Positions 42,318 to 51,176 of a DNA stretch of 64,000 nt are shown here, in pieces. Both the position numbers and the translations under genes were made by a program. This stretch comes from Muribaculaceae bacterium. Its GTDB lineage: Bacteria > Bacteroidota > Bacteroidia > Bacteroidales > Muribaculaceae. The notes beneath the pieces were generated by a model, which saw nothing but the letters and a program-made list of their open reading frames with translations, had not been told where the DNA came from and made no database searches. The stretch covers positions 17,630 through 81,629 of the forward strand of contig JAFYNZ010000045.1 of the NCBI GenBank assembly GCA_017547845.1, read 5' to 3'. Every line of letters begins with the position of its first letter. The first letter of the stretch is position 1.

Positions 42318-44768
42318 ATGAATGACATTATAAATGACAATCTCTTTGACTCAAGTGAATGCAAAGTCTCTATCGGACCTATCATTACAGAAATCAGAGA
42401 TGTCGACGATTTTGAACAATACCAACCCGACTTTAATAGTATTCCCCTACTCCCACTCCGTGAAGTCGTATTGTTTCCGGGTGTCACAACACCGATTGCA
42501 GTAGGAAGAGAAGCAACGTTGGCATTAGTCAACCAAGCTTATCGCAATAAACAGACTATCTGTACAGTCACACAACGTGACTCAAGCGTCGAACACCCTA
42601 CACAAGACGACCTATTCGAAGTCGGAGCGACTGCCACTATCCTTAAAGTCCTCGAAATGCCTGATGGTACGACCAATGTCATCCTTCAGGTTAAGGAACT
42701 CATACACCTTGACGAAGTCGTTCAATCCGAGCCTTACCTTCGTGCCCGCGTGAGCAAAATCGAAGAGGTGATTCCGGTCGATAGCGACAAGGAGATGGCT
42801 GCTGTGATTATCGCAATGAAGGAAGTCTTCGGACGTATGCTCGCATCGTTTGGTGAGCAAGAAACGCAAGAAATCAAGTTCGCAATCAAAAACATTGAGA
42901 ACCCACTCTTCCTCATCAACTTCATTTGCGTCAATTCCCCACTTGACACCAACATTAAGCAAGCTCTTCTCGAAGAGACCAACCTCAAGGAACGTGCAAT
43001 GCTCTTGACTCATCATCTTGACACCGCATGCCAATTGATGGAGATTAAGGCCAACATCCAGTCGCGTACACGCGAAGACATCACTCAGCAGCAACGCGAG
43101 CACTTCCTCCATCAGCAGATGCGTGCCATCCAAGACGAGTTGGGAGGCTCAGTTGAAGAGCAAGAGATCGACGAACTACGTGCAAGAGGAGAGCAAATGG
43201 AATGGCCAGAATATGCACAGAAGCACTTCGATAAAGAATTGCGTAAACTTGAGCGTTATAATCCTCAATCACCCGACTACTCTATCCAATTCACATATAT
43301 CGAAACTCTTCTCGGATTGCCTTGGGACAAAACCACCAAGAGCAAAGTCTCTATACCAAAAGTCGAAAAGACACTCAATCGCGACCACTATGGTCTTGAG
43401 AATGTAAAGGAACGCATCATTGAGCACATGGCAGTCCTACAATTGCGTGGCGACATGAAAGCTCCTATCATCTGCCTTTATGGTCCTCCAGGTGTGGGTA
43501 AAACATCACTCGGTCGCTCTATAGCAGATGCTATCGGTCGTGAATATGCTCGCATCTCATTGGGTGGATTGCACGATGAGTCGGAAATCCGTGGTCACCG
43601 CAAGACATATATCGGTGCAATGCCCGGTCGTATCATCTCTGCGATGTCAAAGGTCAACTCTTCCAATCCTGTTATCGTCCTCGATGAAATCGACAAGATC
43701 GGTAAAGACTTCAAAGGCGACCCATCGACAGCGTTGCTTGAAGTACTTGACCCGGAACAAAACTGCAAGTTCCACGACAACTACATCGATGTCGACTACG
43801 ACCTTTCGAAAGCTATGTTTATCGCGACAGCCAACGATCTCAGCACCATCTCACGACCACTGCTCGACCGTATGGAAATCATCGAAATCAGTAGCTACAT
43901 CTCTGAAGAGAAGATAGAGATTGCACGTCGTCACCTTGTGCCAAAACTCCTCGAAGAGCATGGATTTGAGAAGAAAGAGATAGAGTTTCACAAGTCGGCA
44001 TTGACAAAGATTGTTGACTACTACACACGCGAGTCGGGCGTACGTCGTCTTGAGAAAAAGATTGCCAAAGTATTGCGCAAAATTGCTCGCCTCAAAGCAT
44101 CAGGAAAGGAATACCCTACCCTCATCAAGGCCGACAATCTCAAAGAGTTGTTGGGACCGGAAGAGGTAAATCCGGACATGTATGAAAACAATGATTACGC
44201 CGGCGTGGTCACAGGCCTTGCTTGGACACAAGTCGGAGGCGATATACTTTTCATCGAGTCATCTATCTCAAAAGGTAAAGGCGACAAACTCACGCTCACA
44301 GGCAACCTTGGGGATGTGATGAAGGAGTCTGCTATGATTGCAATCCAATATCTCAAAGCCAACGGTTTCCAATTCAGCATCAACTCTGAGTTATTTGAGA
44401 AATACGATATCCATATCCACGTTCCGGAAGGTGCAATCCCTAAAGATGGCCCATCGGCCGGCGTGACAATGGTGACATCTATCGCCTCGCTTTTGACACA
44501 GCGCAAAGTACGCTCAAAGATTGCAATGACAGGTGAAATCACGCTTCGTGGCAAGGTGCTACCGGTCGGTGGTATCAAAGAAAAAATCCTTGCGGCCAAA
44601 CGTGCGGGCATCACCGACATTTTGCTTTGTGCACTCAATCGTAAGGACATAGAAGAAATCGATGAAAAATACCTCAAAGGTCTTACATTCCACTATGTCA
44701 ACACAATCCGCGAAGTGCTTGACTTCGCCTTATTGGACGAAAAGGTCGACAACCCATTGACTCTTTAG
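42318..44768 (+). CDS. lon: ATP-dependent protease Lon
   Basis: 816 residues, standard LonA layout. N-terminal substrate domain from about 38 (LPLLPLREVVLFPGV), a coiled-coil segment (about 245-330), AAA+ module with Walker A GPPGVGKTS and IVLDEIDKIG, then the serine protease domain with the Ser713/Lys756 dyad (PKDGPSAGVTM and LPVGGIKEKIL). Cytoplasmic quality-control protease. Own promoter; hairpin after the stop. Confidence 0.98.
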   Translation: MNDIINDNLFDSSECKVSIGPIITEIRDVDDFEQYQPDFNSIPLLPLREVVLFPGVTTPIAVGREATLALVNQAYRNKQTICTVTQRDSSVEHPTQDDLFEVGATATILKVLEMPDGTTNVILQVKELIHLDEVVQSEPYLRARVSKIEEVIPVDSDKEMAAVIIAMKEVFGRMLASFGEQETQEIKFAIKNIENPLFLINFICVNSPLDTNIKQALLEETNLKERAMLLTHHLDTACQLMEIKANIQSRTREDITQQQREHFLHQQMRAIQDELGGSVEEQEIDELRARGEQMEWPEYAQKHFDKELRKLERYNPQSPDYSIQFTYIETLLGLPWDKTTKSKVSIPKVEKTLNRDHYGLENVKERIIEHMAVLQLRGDMKAPIICLYGPPGVGKTSLGRSIADAIGREYARISLGGLHDESEIRGHRKTYIGAMPGRIISAMSKVNSSNPVIVLDEIDKIGKDFKGDPSTALLEVLDPEQNCKFHDNYIDVDYDLSKAMFIATANDLSTISRPLLDRMEIIEISSYISEEKIEIARRHLVPKLLEEHGFEKKEIEFHKSALTKIVDYYTRESGVRRLEKKIAKVLRKIARLKASGKEYPTLIKADNLKELLGPEEVNPDMYENNDYAGVVTGLAWTQVGGDILFIESSISKGKGDKLTLTGNLGDVMKESAMIAIQYLKANGFQFSINSELFEKYDIHIHVPEGAIPKDGPSAGVTMVTSIASLLTQRKVRSKIAMTGEITLRGKVLPVGGIKEKILAAKRAGITDILLCALNRKDIEEIDEKYLKGLTFHYVNTIREVLDFALLDEKVDNPLTL

Positions 44769-44820
44769 GGAACTTCTTAAACCCCCTTTAATAATAGAAC
44801 TATCAGACTCTAATCTATAT

Positions 44821-44848
44821 GGGGATCTATAACAACTTGTAGGTCCCC
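44821..44848 (+). terminator. Hairpin after lon
   Basis: 9-bp stem GGGGATCTA (44821-44829) with TAGGTCCCC (44840-44848), one G-U pair; followed by TCCTGACAAAAC without a T-run. Possible terminator or 3' stabiliser. Confidence 0.5.
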
Positions 44849-44889
44849 TCCTGACAAAACATTTATAGAACCATAAAATAGTATTACTT

Positions 44890-45087
44890 ATGAGTATTTT
44901 TGACTTTCTATTTGGCGACGACAACGAGGAAAACTCTCCGCGTGATTGGGACCATAGCGTGTTTGACGACGACAGATTTCGCAATCGCGACAGTGGTAAC
45001 TGGGTAGATTGGGAAGACGTTTCGACAGGTGACAATGACACCGACGGTTTCGAACACCCCAACTTCGACGAAGACGGCGACTGGTAA
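44890..45087 (+). CDS. Small, very acidic hypothetical protein
   Basis: 65 residues, dominated by Asp/Glu with regular Trp and Phe: MSIFDFLFGDDNEE, RDWDHSVFDDDRFRNRD, then NWVDWEDV and a C-terminal NFDEDGDW. No family is recognised. Support for being real: an isolated frame with a consistent DW/DF periodicity, an A/T-rich leader like neighbouring starts, and a perfect terminator 51 bp after the stop. Opposite-strand frames of similar size exist here, so the call is not certain. Such proteins can be DNA mimics or stress proteins; nothing here decides. Confidence 0.6.
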   Translation: MSIFDFLFGDDNEENSPRDWDHSVFDDDRFRNRDSGNWVDWEDVSTGDNDTDGFEHPNFDEDGDW

Positions 45088-45137
45088 CTCTTCGATTATA
45101 AACAAGACATCGTCGCATAAAAACTAAGACATCGATT

Positions 45138-45178
45138 AATCTGCTTTAGTGCTTTGAACGCATTCAAGCAGATTTTTT
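45138..45178 (+). terminator. Terminator after the acidic protein gene
   Basis: 9-bp stem AATCTGCTT (45138-45146) with AAGCAGATT (45166-45174) and an inner TTGAA/TTCAA, followed by TTTT. Confidence 0.85.
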
Positions 45179-45307
45179 CATCTAACAATAATTTTTACCC
45201 CAAACGACCAAAGCACAATAAAGCCCTAACTATCAACTCATTACAAATTTAAACACAACTCATTCCATACTGATTTAAAAAAAATTTTTAAATTTCAGAA
45301 CCTTTTT

Positions 45308-45319
45308 CAACAATTGTTG
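45308..45319 (+). promoter_or_regulatory. Perfect 12-bp palindrome upstream of the ECF sigma gene
   Basis: CAACAATTGTTG, 50 bp before the ATG at 45369, within an AT-rich leader that also holds a TTTAAAAAAAATTTTTAAA dyad near 45275. A candidate regulator site; no match to a known operator. Confidence 0.35.
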
Positions 45320-45368
45320 TTTTGCAATTATCAAAGATTAATGTTCGCTTAACTAAATCTTCACATCT

Positions 45369-45875
45369 ATGAGTAGCAAAGAATCTTTCAAAGAAAGACT
45401 GTTGGGATTGCAAGGTAACTTGATGAGCTTCGCTTACCAGTTGACCACCAATAAAGAAGAGGCGGAAGACTTATTGCAAGACACCACGCTCAAAGCATTG
45501 ACCAATGAAGACAAGTTTGCAGATGACACCAACCTCAAAGGGTGGATTTTCACCATCATGCGCAACATCTTCATTAACAATTACCGACAGACTGTCAGAA
45601 AAGCTACAATTCTGGACCAGACAGATGACCTCTATCATCTGAACATTTCGCAAGAATCCGGACTGATTACGCCCGACAGCTCATATTCAGTCAAGGAGAT
45701 TACCCAAGCGATTAATTCATTCAACGATGAATATCGTGTTCCCTTCTCAATGCACATTGCAGGTTACAAGTACAGTGAAATTGCACAACACTTAGATTTA
45801 CCATTAGGCACAGTCAAAAGTAGAATTTTCTTTGCTCGACAACGCCTTCAAATCATCTTGAAGGATTTCCGTTAA
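45369..45875 (+). CDS. ECF-type RNA polymerase sigma factor
   Basis: 168 residues with region 2 (LMSFAYQLTTNKEEAEDLLQ and KGWIFTIMRNIFINNYRQ) and region 4 (SFNDEYRVPFSMHIAGYKYS, EIAQHLDLPLGTVKSRIFFA, the helix-turn-helix). It lacks the extra regions of sigma-70. No anti-sigma factor is next to it, unlike SusC/D-linked ECF factors, so regulation may be transcriptional. It belongs to the stand-alone RpoE-like group common in Bacteroidota. Closed by a terminator at 45933. Confidence 0.95.
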   Translation: MSSKESFKERLLGLQGNLMSFAYQLTTNKEEAEDLLQDTTLKALTNEDKFADDTNLKGWIFTIMRNIFINNYRQTVRKATILDQTDDLYHLNISQESGLITPDSSYSVKEITQAINSFNDEYRVPFSMHIAGYKYSEIAQHLDLPLGTVKSRIFFARQRLQIILKDFR

Positions 45876-45932
45876 ATGACACAATCATTTGATACAACAC
45901 ATTGACTTTAGTCCCTATCTCTAAATACAATA

Positions 45933-45972
45933 ATACGATGCCCACCACAATGGACATCGTATCTTATTTTTG
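45933..45972 (+). terminator. Terminator between the ECF sigma and DUF4293 genes
   Basis: 8-bp stem ATACGATG (45933-45940) with CATCGTAT (45955-45962), then CTTATTTTTG on plus. Confidence 0.75.
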
Positions 45973-45991
45973 TCGCTAATCGTCTGATATA

Positions 45992-46402
45992 TTAACGAAT
46001 ACGGTCGTAACTCTTAAGTTTATTTTCATCTGCACGCATTCTCGCTGCTGCCAATACCTGCCACAATGCAGCCACTACCATACAGAGACCGCCGGTGACT
46101 TTGCACTCCACTGCCTCAGCCATTGAGCATGGCATAATGTAGCAAGTCGCAGCATAAGCCAATGTGAGAATTGCACAAAGATATGTTGTCTTGATTTGCT
46201 GACGAAGATTCTTGTAAAGGAAAATGATGATGAATGACAAAATCGTTGTGAGTGTACCCAAAATGATAGTCACCACTGAATTCAAAGGAGTGATAATCTG
46301 AGGAAGCTCACCATTTACAACTGCCACAGGAGTAAACATAGAGACTCCCAATAAAATTCCGGCAAGTAGAAGCATTGCCGATTGCCAACGTTGAATTACC
46401 AT
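45992..46402 (-). CDS. DUF4293 family membrane protein
   Basis: 136 residues from the ATG at 46402 (MVIQRWQSAMLLLAGILLGV). A longer TTG start at 46435 would lie within the -7 promoter element and is rejected. Four hydrophobic segments: about 8-28, 42-64, 71-92 and 104-122; the family's opening I-Q-R-x-Q-S is present. Inner-membrane protein of unknown function found throughout Bacteroidota. Confidence 0.85.
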   Translation of the reverse strand: MVIQRWQSAMLLLAGILLGVSMFTPVAVVNGELPQIITPLNSVVTIILGTLTTILSFIIIFLYKNLRQQIKTTYLCAILTLAYAATCYIMPCSMAEAVECKVTGGLCMVVAALWQVLAAARMRADENKLKSYDRIR

Positions 46403-46432
46403 AATTTCTGATTCTATAAGTTTTATTTTGTG

Positions 46433-46463
46433 CAAAGTTACTTAATTCGTTTGATTTTTGCAA
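46433..46463 (-). promoter_or_regulatory. Promoter of the DUF4293 gene
   Basis: On minus: TTG (46463-46461), a 20-bp spacer, TAACTTTG (46440-46433), 31 bp before the ATG. It overlaps the alternative upstream start and decides against it. Confidence 0.85.
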
Positions 46464-46773
46464 TTCCAAACAAGAATTTGCATCAACCCATATTCAATTT
46501 GCACTGCTCTGCTTATTATTCGCAAATAGATGGTATATTTAGTTTCATAAATCAAATTTCAAAGAAAATTGTTCTTATTCTCACAAATGCAAACCTATAA
46601 ACGAAAAGAGCAGAATTTTTCAAGACAATCATTAGTACTATCTCGTGATTTTTTTGTAACTTAGCAAATTGAAAATATTTAATATTTTGCCTTAATAGTT
46701 ACTTTACGCAAAGCAAATATTAATATTCTAACTATACTCAAACATAAAGTAACAACAAATAATTTATAAATTT
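46464..46773. other. Intergenic region upstream of the RND efflux operon
   Basis: About 310 bp, AT-rich, no gene seen. Only a near-consensus promoter for the efflux operon, TAACTTAG at 46657-46664 (one mismatch), was found; it would give a leader of about 100 nt. No TetR- or other regulator gene is adjacent. Confidence 0.4.
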
Positions 46774-47913
46774 ATGAACTTCAAGAAAATTTTTAACTTG
46801 TCGACCGGTATCATAATGGGAGGTCTCGTATTGACCTCATGTGCCGGTGAACAACAGAAGCAAACTGCTCCGGCTCCGGAGTTGGCAGTAATCACTGTCG
46901 GAGAGAAAGATGCAACTCTTCAGAGCATGTATCCCGCAACATTGCATGGTAAGAATGATGTTGAAATCCGCCCTCAAATTTCCGGATTTCTAACAAAGGT
47001 ACACGTTCAAGAGGGACAAAAAGTCAGCAAAGGTCAAACACTTTTTACTATCGACCAAGTTCAGCTTCAAGCATCTGTTGATGCAGCTAAAGCACAAGTG
47101 GAAGTGGCTCAAGCTAATGTCAACACGGCTCAGACTAATGCCAACAACAACAAACTTTTGTTTGACAAAAACATTATCAGTGCATCGGCTTATCAGACAT
47201 CAGTCGATAATCTCAATTCTGCGATAGCACAACTCAATGCAGCTAAGGCTCAGTTGACTTCTGCTCAAAAGAATCTTTCCTACACAGTTGTGTCAGCACC
47301 GGCTTCAGGTGTTGTCGGCACAATCTCATTTAAAGAAGGGGCATTGGTATCACAATCTACCCTACTCACTATTCTCTCTAACAACTCCGACATTGAAGCA
47401 TACATCTCAATGAACGAAAAAGAAGTGCTTGACCTCACCAACAATGGTGCTCGCTCACTCCAACAAGCTCTTGACTCGCTCCCTGAGGTGTCATTGCGAC
47501 TTGCCAATGGCGAAGAGTATGCTTATAAGGGTAAAATCATCTCTATATCCGGAGTAATCGACCCTTCGACTGGTAGTGCAACAGCTAAAGCAGAATTCAA
47601 AAACCCTAATGGCGTTATCCGTAGTGGTAGCACAGGTCAAGTGCTTATCCCTAATGTAGCTAGCAACGTAATCGAAATTCCACAAAAGGCTACTTACGAA
47701 ATCCAAAACCTCAAGTTCTGCTACGTTGTGGGAGACTCAAGTAAGGTGCAATCAAGAGCTATCGAAGTTGCAGATCAACATGACGGCAAAAACTTCATCA
47801 TTACAAAAGGTCTTAATAAAGGCGACGTAGTTGTTGTAGAAGGTGTAGGTATTTCTGTCAAAGAAGGCATGATTATCAAGCCAAAGCACAACAATCAAAC
47901 TGAAGCGAAATAA
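46774..47913 (+). CDS. RND efflux periplasmic adaptor (AcrA/MexE-like lipoprotein)
   Basis: 379 residues. Lipoprotein signal with lipobox LTSCAGE (Cys at about 23). Barrel-sandwich/lipoyl half GKNDVEIRPQISGFLTKVHV, an alpha-hairpin with coiled coil (about 90-160, Ala/Gln/Asn-rich), second lipoyl half SYTVVSAPASGVVGTISFKE, then beta-barrel and membrane-proximal domains. It links the inner-membrane pump to the outer-membrane channel. First gene of a three-gene efflux operon; 57 bp to the pump. Confidence 0.95.
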   Translation: MNFKKIFNLSTGIIMGGLVLTSCAGEQQKQTAPAPELAVITVGEKDATLQSMYPATLHGKNDVEIRPQISGFLTKVHVQEGQKVSKGQTLFTIDQVQLQASVDAAKAQVEVAQANVNTAQTNANNNKLLFDKNIISASAYQTSVDNLNSAIAQLNAAKAQLTSAQKNLSYTVVSAPASGVVGTISFKEGALVSQSTLLTILSNNSDIEAYISMNEKEVLDLTNNGARSLQQALDSLPEVSLRLANGEEYAYKGKIISISGVIDPSTGSATAKAEFKNPNGVIRSGSTGQVLIPNVASNVIEIPQKATYEIQNLKFCYVVGDSSKVQSRAIEVADQHDGKNFIITKGLNKGDVVVVEGVGISVKEGMIIKPKHNNQTEAK

Positions 47914-47970
47914 CTGTCAACGTTTAATAAATCAAAGGAAGTATATTTCCCTATAATCAGATAATAATTT

Positions 47971-50900
47971 ATGAATTTATCAAGATTTATAAATCGTCCG
48001 GTACTTTCGACAGTGATATCGATTTTCATCGTGCTATTCGGTATCATCAGTTTGAGCACATTGCCTATTGAGCAATACCCGGACATCGCACCGCCGACAA
48101 TCCGTGTATCTACGACATACACCGGTGCGAACGCACAAAGTGTGCTCAATTCTGTGATTGCACCATTGGAAGAGCAGATTAATGGTGCAGAAAACATGGA
48201 CTATATGGTTTCAACTGCAGCCAACAACGGCTCGGCTGAAATCCAAGTATATTTCAAACAAGGCACCGACCCAGACATGGCTGCGGTCGATGTGCAAAAC
48301 CGTGTTGCCAAGGCTGCAGGTTATCTCCCATCGGAAGTTAATCAAGTAGGTGTGATCACCCAAAAACGTCAGTCTTCAACACTTATGGTCATCACCCTCA
48401 ACTCTGATAACAATAAGTATTCAACAGACTTTATTGAGAACTACATGTCTCTCAATATTGTACCACAGATTAAGCGTGTTTCAGGTGTTGGTGATGCTAT
48501 GATGTTTGGGGCTGACTATTCTATGCGTATCTGGCTTAAGCCGGAGGTTATGGCACAATATGGTTTGATGCCAAGCGACATCTCTACGGCACTTTCAGAA
48601 CAAAACATCGAAGCTGCTCCGGGTCAATTTGGAGAAAATGGCGACCAAAGTTTCCAATATGTAATGCGCTATAAAGGTCGTCTTGTCGAAGAGACAGAGT
48701 TTGAAAATATCATTATCCGTGCTTACAGTGATGGTAAAATCCTGTATCTTGGTGATGTTGCAGACATTGAATTGGGTCGCGTCTCTTATGGTTTCTCCAA
48801 CAAAATTGATGGTATGAATGGTTGCTCTGCAATGGTTTATCAAGCAGCCGGCAGTAATGCTACCCAAGTAATTAGTGATATCGAAGCAAAACTTGCTGAA
48901 TTCCAAAAAGATGCACCGGAAGGTCTTAATATCGGCATATCAATGAACGTCAACGACTTCCTTTTCGCATCTATGCACGAAGTAATCAAGACCTTGATTG
49001 AAGCATTCCTCTTGGTGTTTGTAGTGGTATTCATCTTCCTTCAAGATTTCCGTTCTACCATCATTCCTATCATCGCAATCCCTGTGGCATTGATTGGTAC
49101 GTTTTTCTTGATGAAGATGTTTGGCTTCTCACTCAACCTTTTGACACTTGCAGCTCTTGTATTGGCTATTGCTATTGTGGTCGATGACGCCATTGTCGTC
49201 GTCGAGGCTGTCCATGCCAAGCTCGACCAAGGTTATAAGTCGTCACGACAGGCATCTATCGATGCTATGGGTGAAATCGCCGGCGCGTTGATTTCTATCA
49301 CACTTGTTATGATGCTCGTGTTTATTCCTGTGTCATTTATGGGTGGCACGTCAGGTATATTCTACCGCCAATTCGGTCTGACAATGGCTATGGCTATCGG
49401 TCTATCGGCTATCAACGCCTTGACACTGACACCTGCATTGTGTGCACTCTTCCTTAAGACTCATGACCAACACCCGGAAGGAGAACATGACCAAGCTCCT
49501 AAAATGTCGTTGTTCAAACGCTTCTTCTATTGGTTTAACGTTATGTTTGAAGCTTTGCTCGCCAAATATAAGAAAGCAACAGAATTTTTCATCAAGCGCA
49601 AGTGGCTCAGTCTTGCTACTGTAGCCGGATCTATTGCTTTGATGATGTGGCTCATGGCTACTACTCCATCAGCACTTGTTCCGGATGAAGACACCGGCAC
49701 TATCATGGGCGTGGTCGATATGCCACCGGCAACATCGCAAGAACGCACACAAGCAGTCATCGACGCTGTGGATAGCATTGCGGCAGAAATCCCGGCTATC
49801 AAAAATCGTACAGCCATCACAGGTTATAGTTTTATCGCCGGCCAAGGTAACTCGTATGGCTCTATGATTATCAAACTCAACCACTGGGACGACCGCGACC
49901 TTAAGACAGAAAGTGCAGACGCTATTATCGGACAATTGAGTCAGAAGGTTAACAACACCATTAAAGACGGTCGCATCATGTTCTTCAAGCCTCCTATGAT
50001 TAGCGGCTATTCTGCTACTAATGGTCTTGATATCAAGCTCCAAGACAAGACCGGCGGTGACCTCAACAACTTCTTTGAAGTTGCACAAGGATTCCTTGCA
50101 GAACTCAATAAGCGTCCTGAAATTCAGATGGCATACACTACCTTTAACCCATCATTCCCTCAATATCTTGTGGAAATCGATGTTGCTAAGGTAAAACAAG
50201 CCGGATTGACTCAAAATGCTATCCTTCAAACTCTCCAAGGCTACTATGGTGGTATGTATATTTCTAACTTCAACCGCTTTGGTAAGCTTTATCGTGTAAT
50301 GATGCAAGCCAATCCTGAGGCTCGTGTATCACCTGAAACTTTGAAACAAATCAAAGTAAAAAACGGTACAGAAATGGCACCAATCGACAACTTTGTGAAA
50401 CTCTCACGTGTCTATGGTCCTGACATCATCAACCGTTTCAATATGTACACAGCAATTTCAGTTACAGGTAGTCCGGCACCTGGTGTTTCAACCGGTGATG
50501 CGATTGCTGCAGTAAACGAAGTGGCGGAAAAGACACTTCCTGTCGGTTATGGTTTCGAATTTGGTGGTCTTACTCGTGAAGAGTCTAAGTCAGCAAGCAA
50601 CTCATCAGGCTTGATTTACGCATTGGTACTCCTATTTGTTTACCTCCTATTGAGTGCACAATACGAAAGCTACATCTTGCCGTTGGCTGTAATCCTTTCT
50701 ATTCCATTCGGTCTGATGGGTACATTTGTATTTGCACAGATGATGGACATTACCAATAACGTATACCTACAGATTGCACTTATCATGCTCATCGGTCTCT
50801 TGGCTAAGAATGCCATCTTGATTGTAGAGTTTGCATTGGACCGTCGCAAGACCGGCATGACAATCGTCAATGCTGCTATCCAAGGTGCCGTAGCACGTCT

Positions 50901-51168
50901 CCGTCCTATCTTGATGACATCATTGGCGATGATTATCGGTCTTCTTCCATTGATGTTTGCATCAGGTGCGGGTGCTAACGGCTACAACGCATTGGGTACA
51001 GGTTCTATCGGCGGTATGCTTATCGGTATGATTCTCCAGGTGCTTGTCGTTCCGGCTCTCTTCGTAATCTTCCAAAAGATTCACGAAAAGATTTCTCCAT
51101 ACCAATGGACAGATAAGGACAACAGTAAGATTAGTGCCGAAATCGAACAATATAGTATTAAAGACTAA
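47971..51168 (+). CDS. RND efflux pump inner-membrane transporter (AcrB/MexB-like, HAE1)
   Basis: 1065 residues, 12 transmembrane segments with two large periplasmic loops. N-terminus FINRPVLSTVISIFIVLFGI and PIEQYPDIAPPTIRVSTTYT are typical of the hydrophobe/amphiphile class. The proton-relay Asp pair is in AIAIVVDDAIVVVEAVH (TM4), and GLLAKNAILIVEFA with its Lys is in TM10. It exports drugs, bile salts or fatty acids by proton antiport; the actual substrates are unknown. 8 bp to the outer-membrane gene. Confidence 0.97.
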   Translation: MNLSRFINRPVLSTVISIFIVLFGIISLSTLPIEQYPDIAPPTIRVSTTYTGANAQSVLNSVIAPLEEQINGAENMDYMVSTAANNGSAEIQVYFKQGTDPDMAAVDVQNRVAKAAGYLPSEVNQVGVITQKRQSSTLMVITLNSDNNKYSTDFIENYMSLNIVPQIKRVSGVGDAMMFGADYSMRIWLKPEVMAQYGLMPSDISTALSEQNIEAAPGQFGENGDQSFQYVMRYKGRLVEETEFENIIIRAYSDGKILYLGDVADIELGRVSYGFSNKIDGMNGCSAMVYQAAGSNATQVISDIEAKLAEFQKDAPEGLNIGISMNVNDFLFASMHEVIKTLIEAFLLVFVVVFIFLQDFRSTIIPIIAIPVALIGTFFLMKMFGFSLNLLTLAALVLAIAIVVDDAIVVVEAVHAKLDQGYKSSRQASIDAMGEIAGALISITLVMMLVFIPVSFMGGTSGIFYRQFGLTMAMAIGLSAINALTLTPALCALFLKTHDQHPEGEHDQAPKMSLFKRFFYWFNVMFEALLAKYKKATEFFIKRKWLSLATVAGSIALMMWLMATTPSALVPDEDTGTIMGVVDMPPATSQERTQAVIDAVDSIAAEIPAIKNRTAITGYSFIAGQGNSYGSMIIKLNHWDDRDLKTESADAIIGQLSQKVNNTIKDGRIMFFKPPMISGYSATNGLDIKLQDKTGGDLNNFFEVAQGFLAELNKRPEIQMAYTTFNPSFPQYLVEIDVAKVKQAGLTQNAILQTLQGYYGGMYISNFNRFGKLYRVMMQANPEARVSPETLKQIKVKNGTEMAPIDNFVKLSRVYGPDIINRFNMYTAISVTGSPAPGVSTGDAIAAVNEVAEKTLPVGYGFEFGGLTREESKSASNSSGLIYALVLLFVYLLLSAQYESYILPLAVILSIPFGLMGTFVFAQMMDITNNVYLQIALIMLIGLLAKNAILIVEFALDRRKTGMTIVNAAIQGAVARLRPILMTSLAMIIGLLPLMFASGAGANGYNALGTGSIGGMLIGMILQVLVVPALFVIFQKIHEKISPYQWTDKDNSKISAEIEQYSIKD

Positions 51169-51176
51169 TTACAACC

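Noticed and set aside
42612-43133. 173-codon minus frame inside lon
   Set aside because: Shadow of lon; no independent support.
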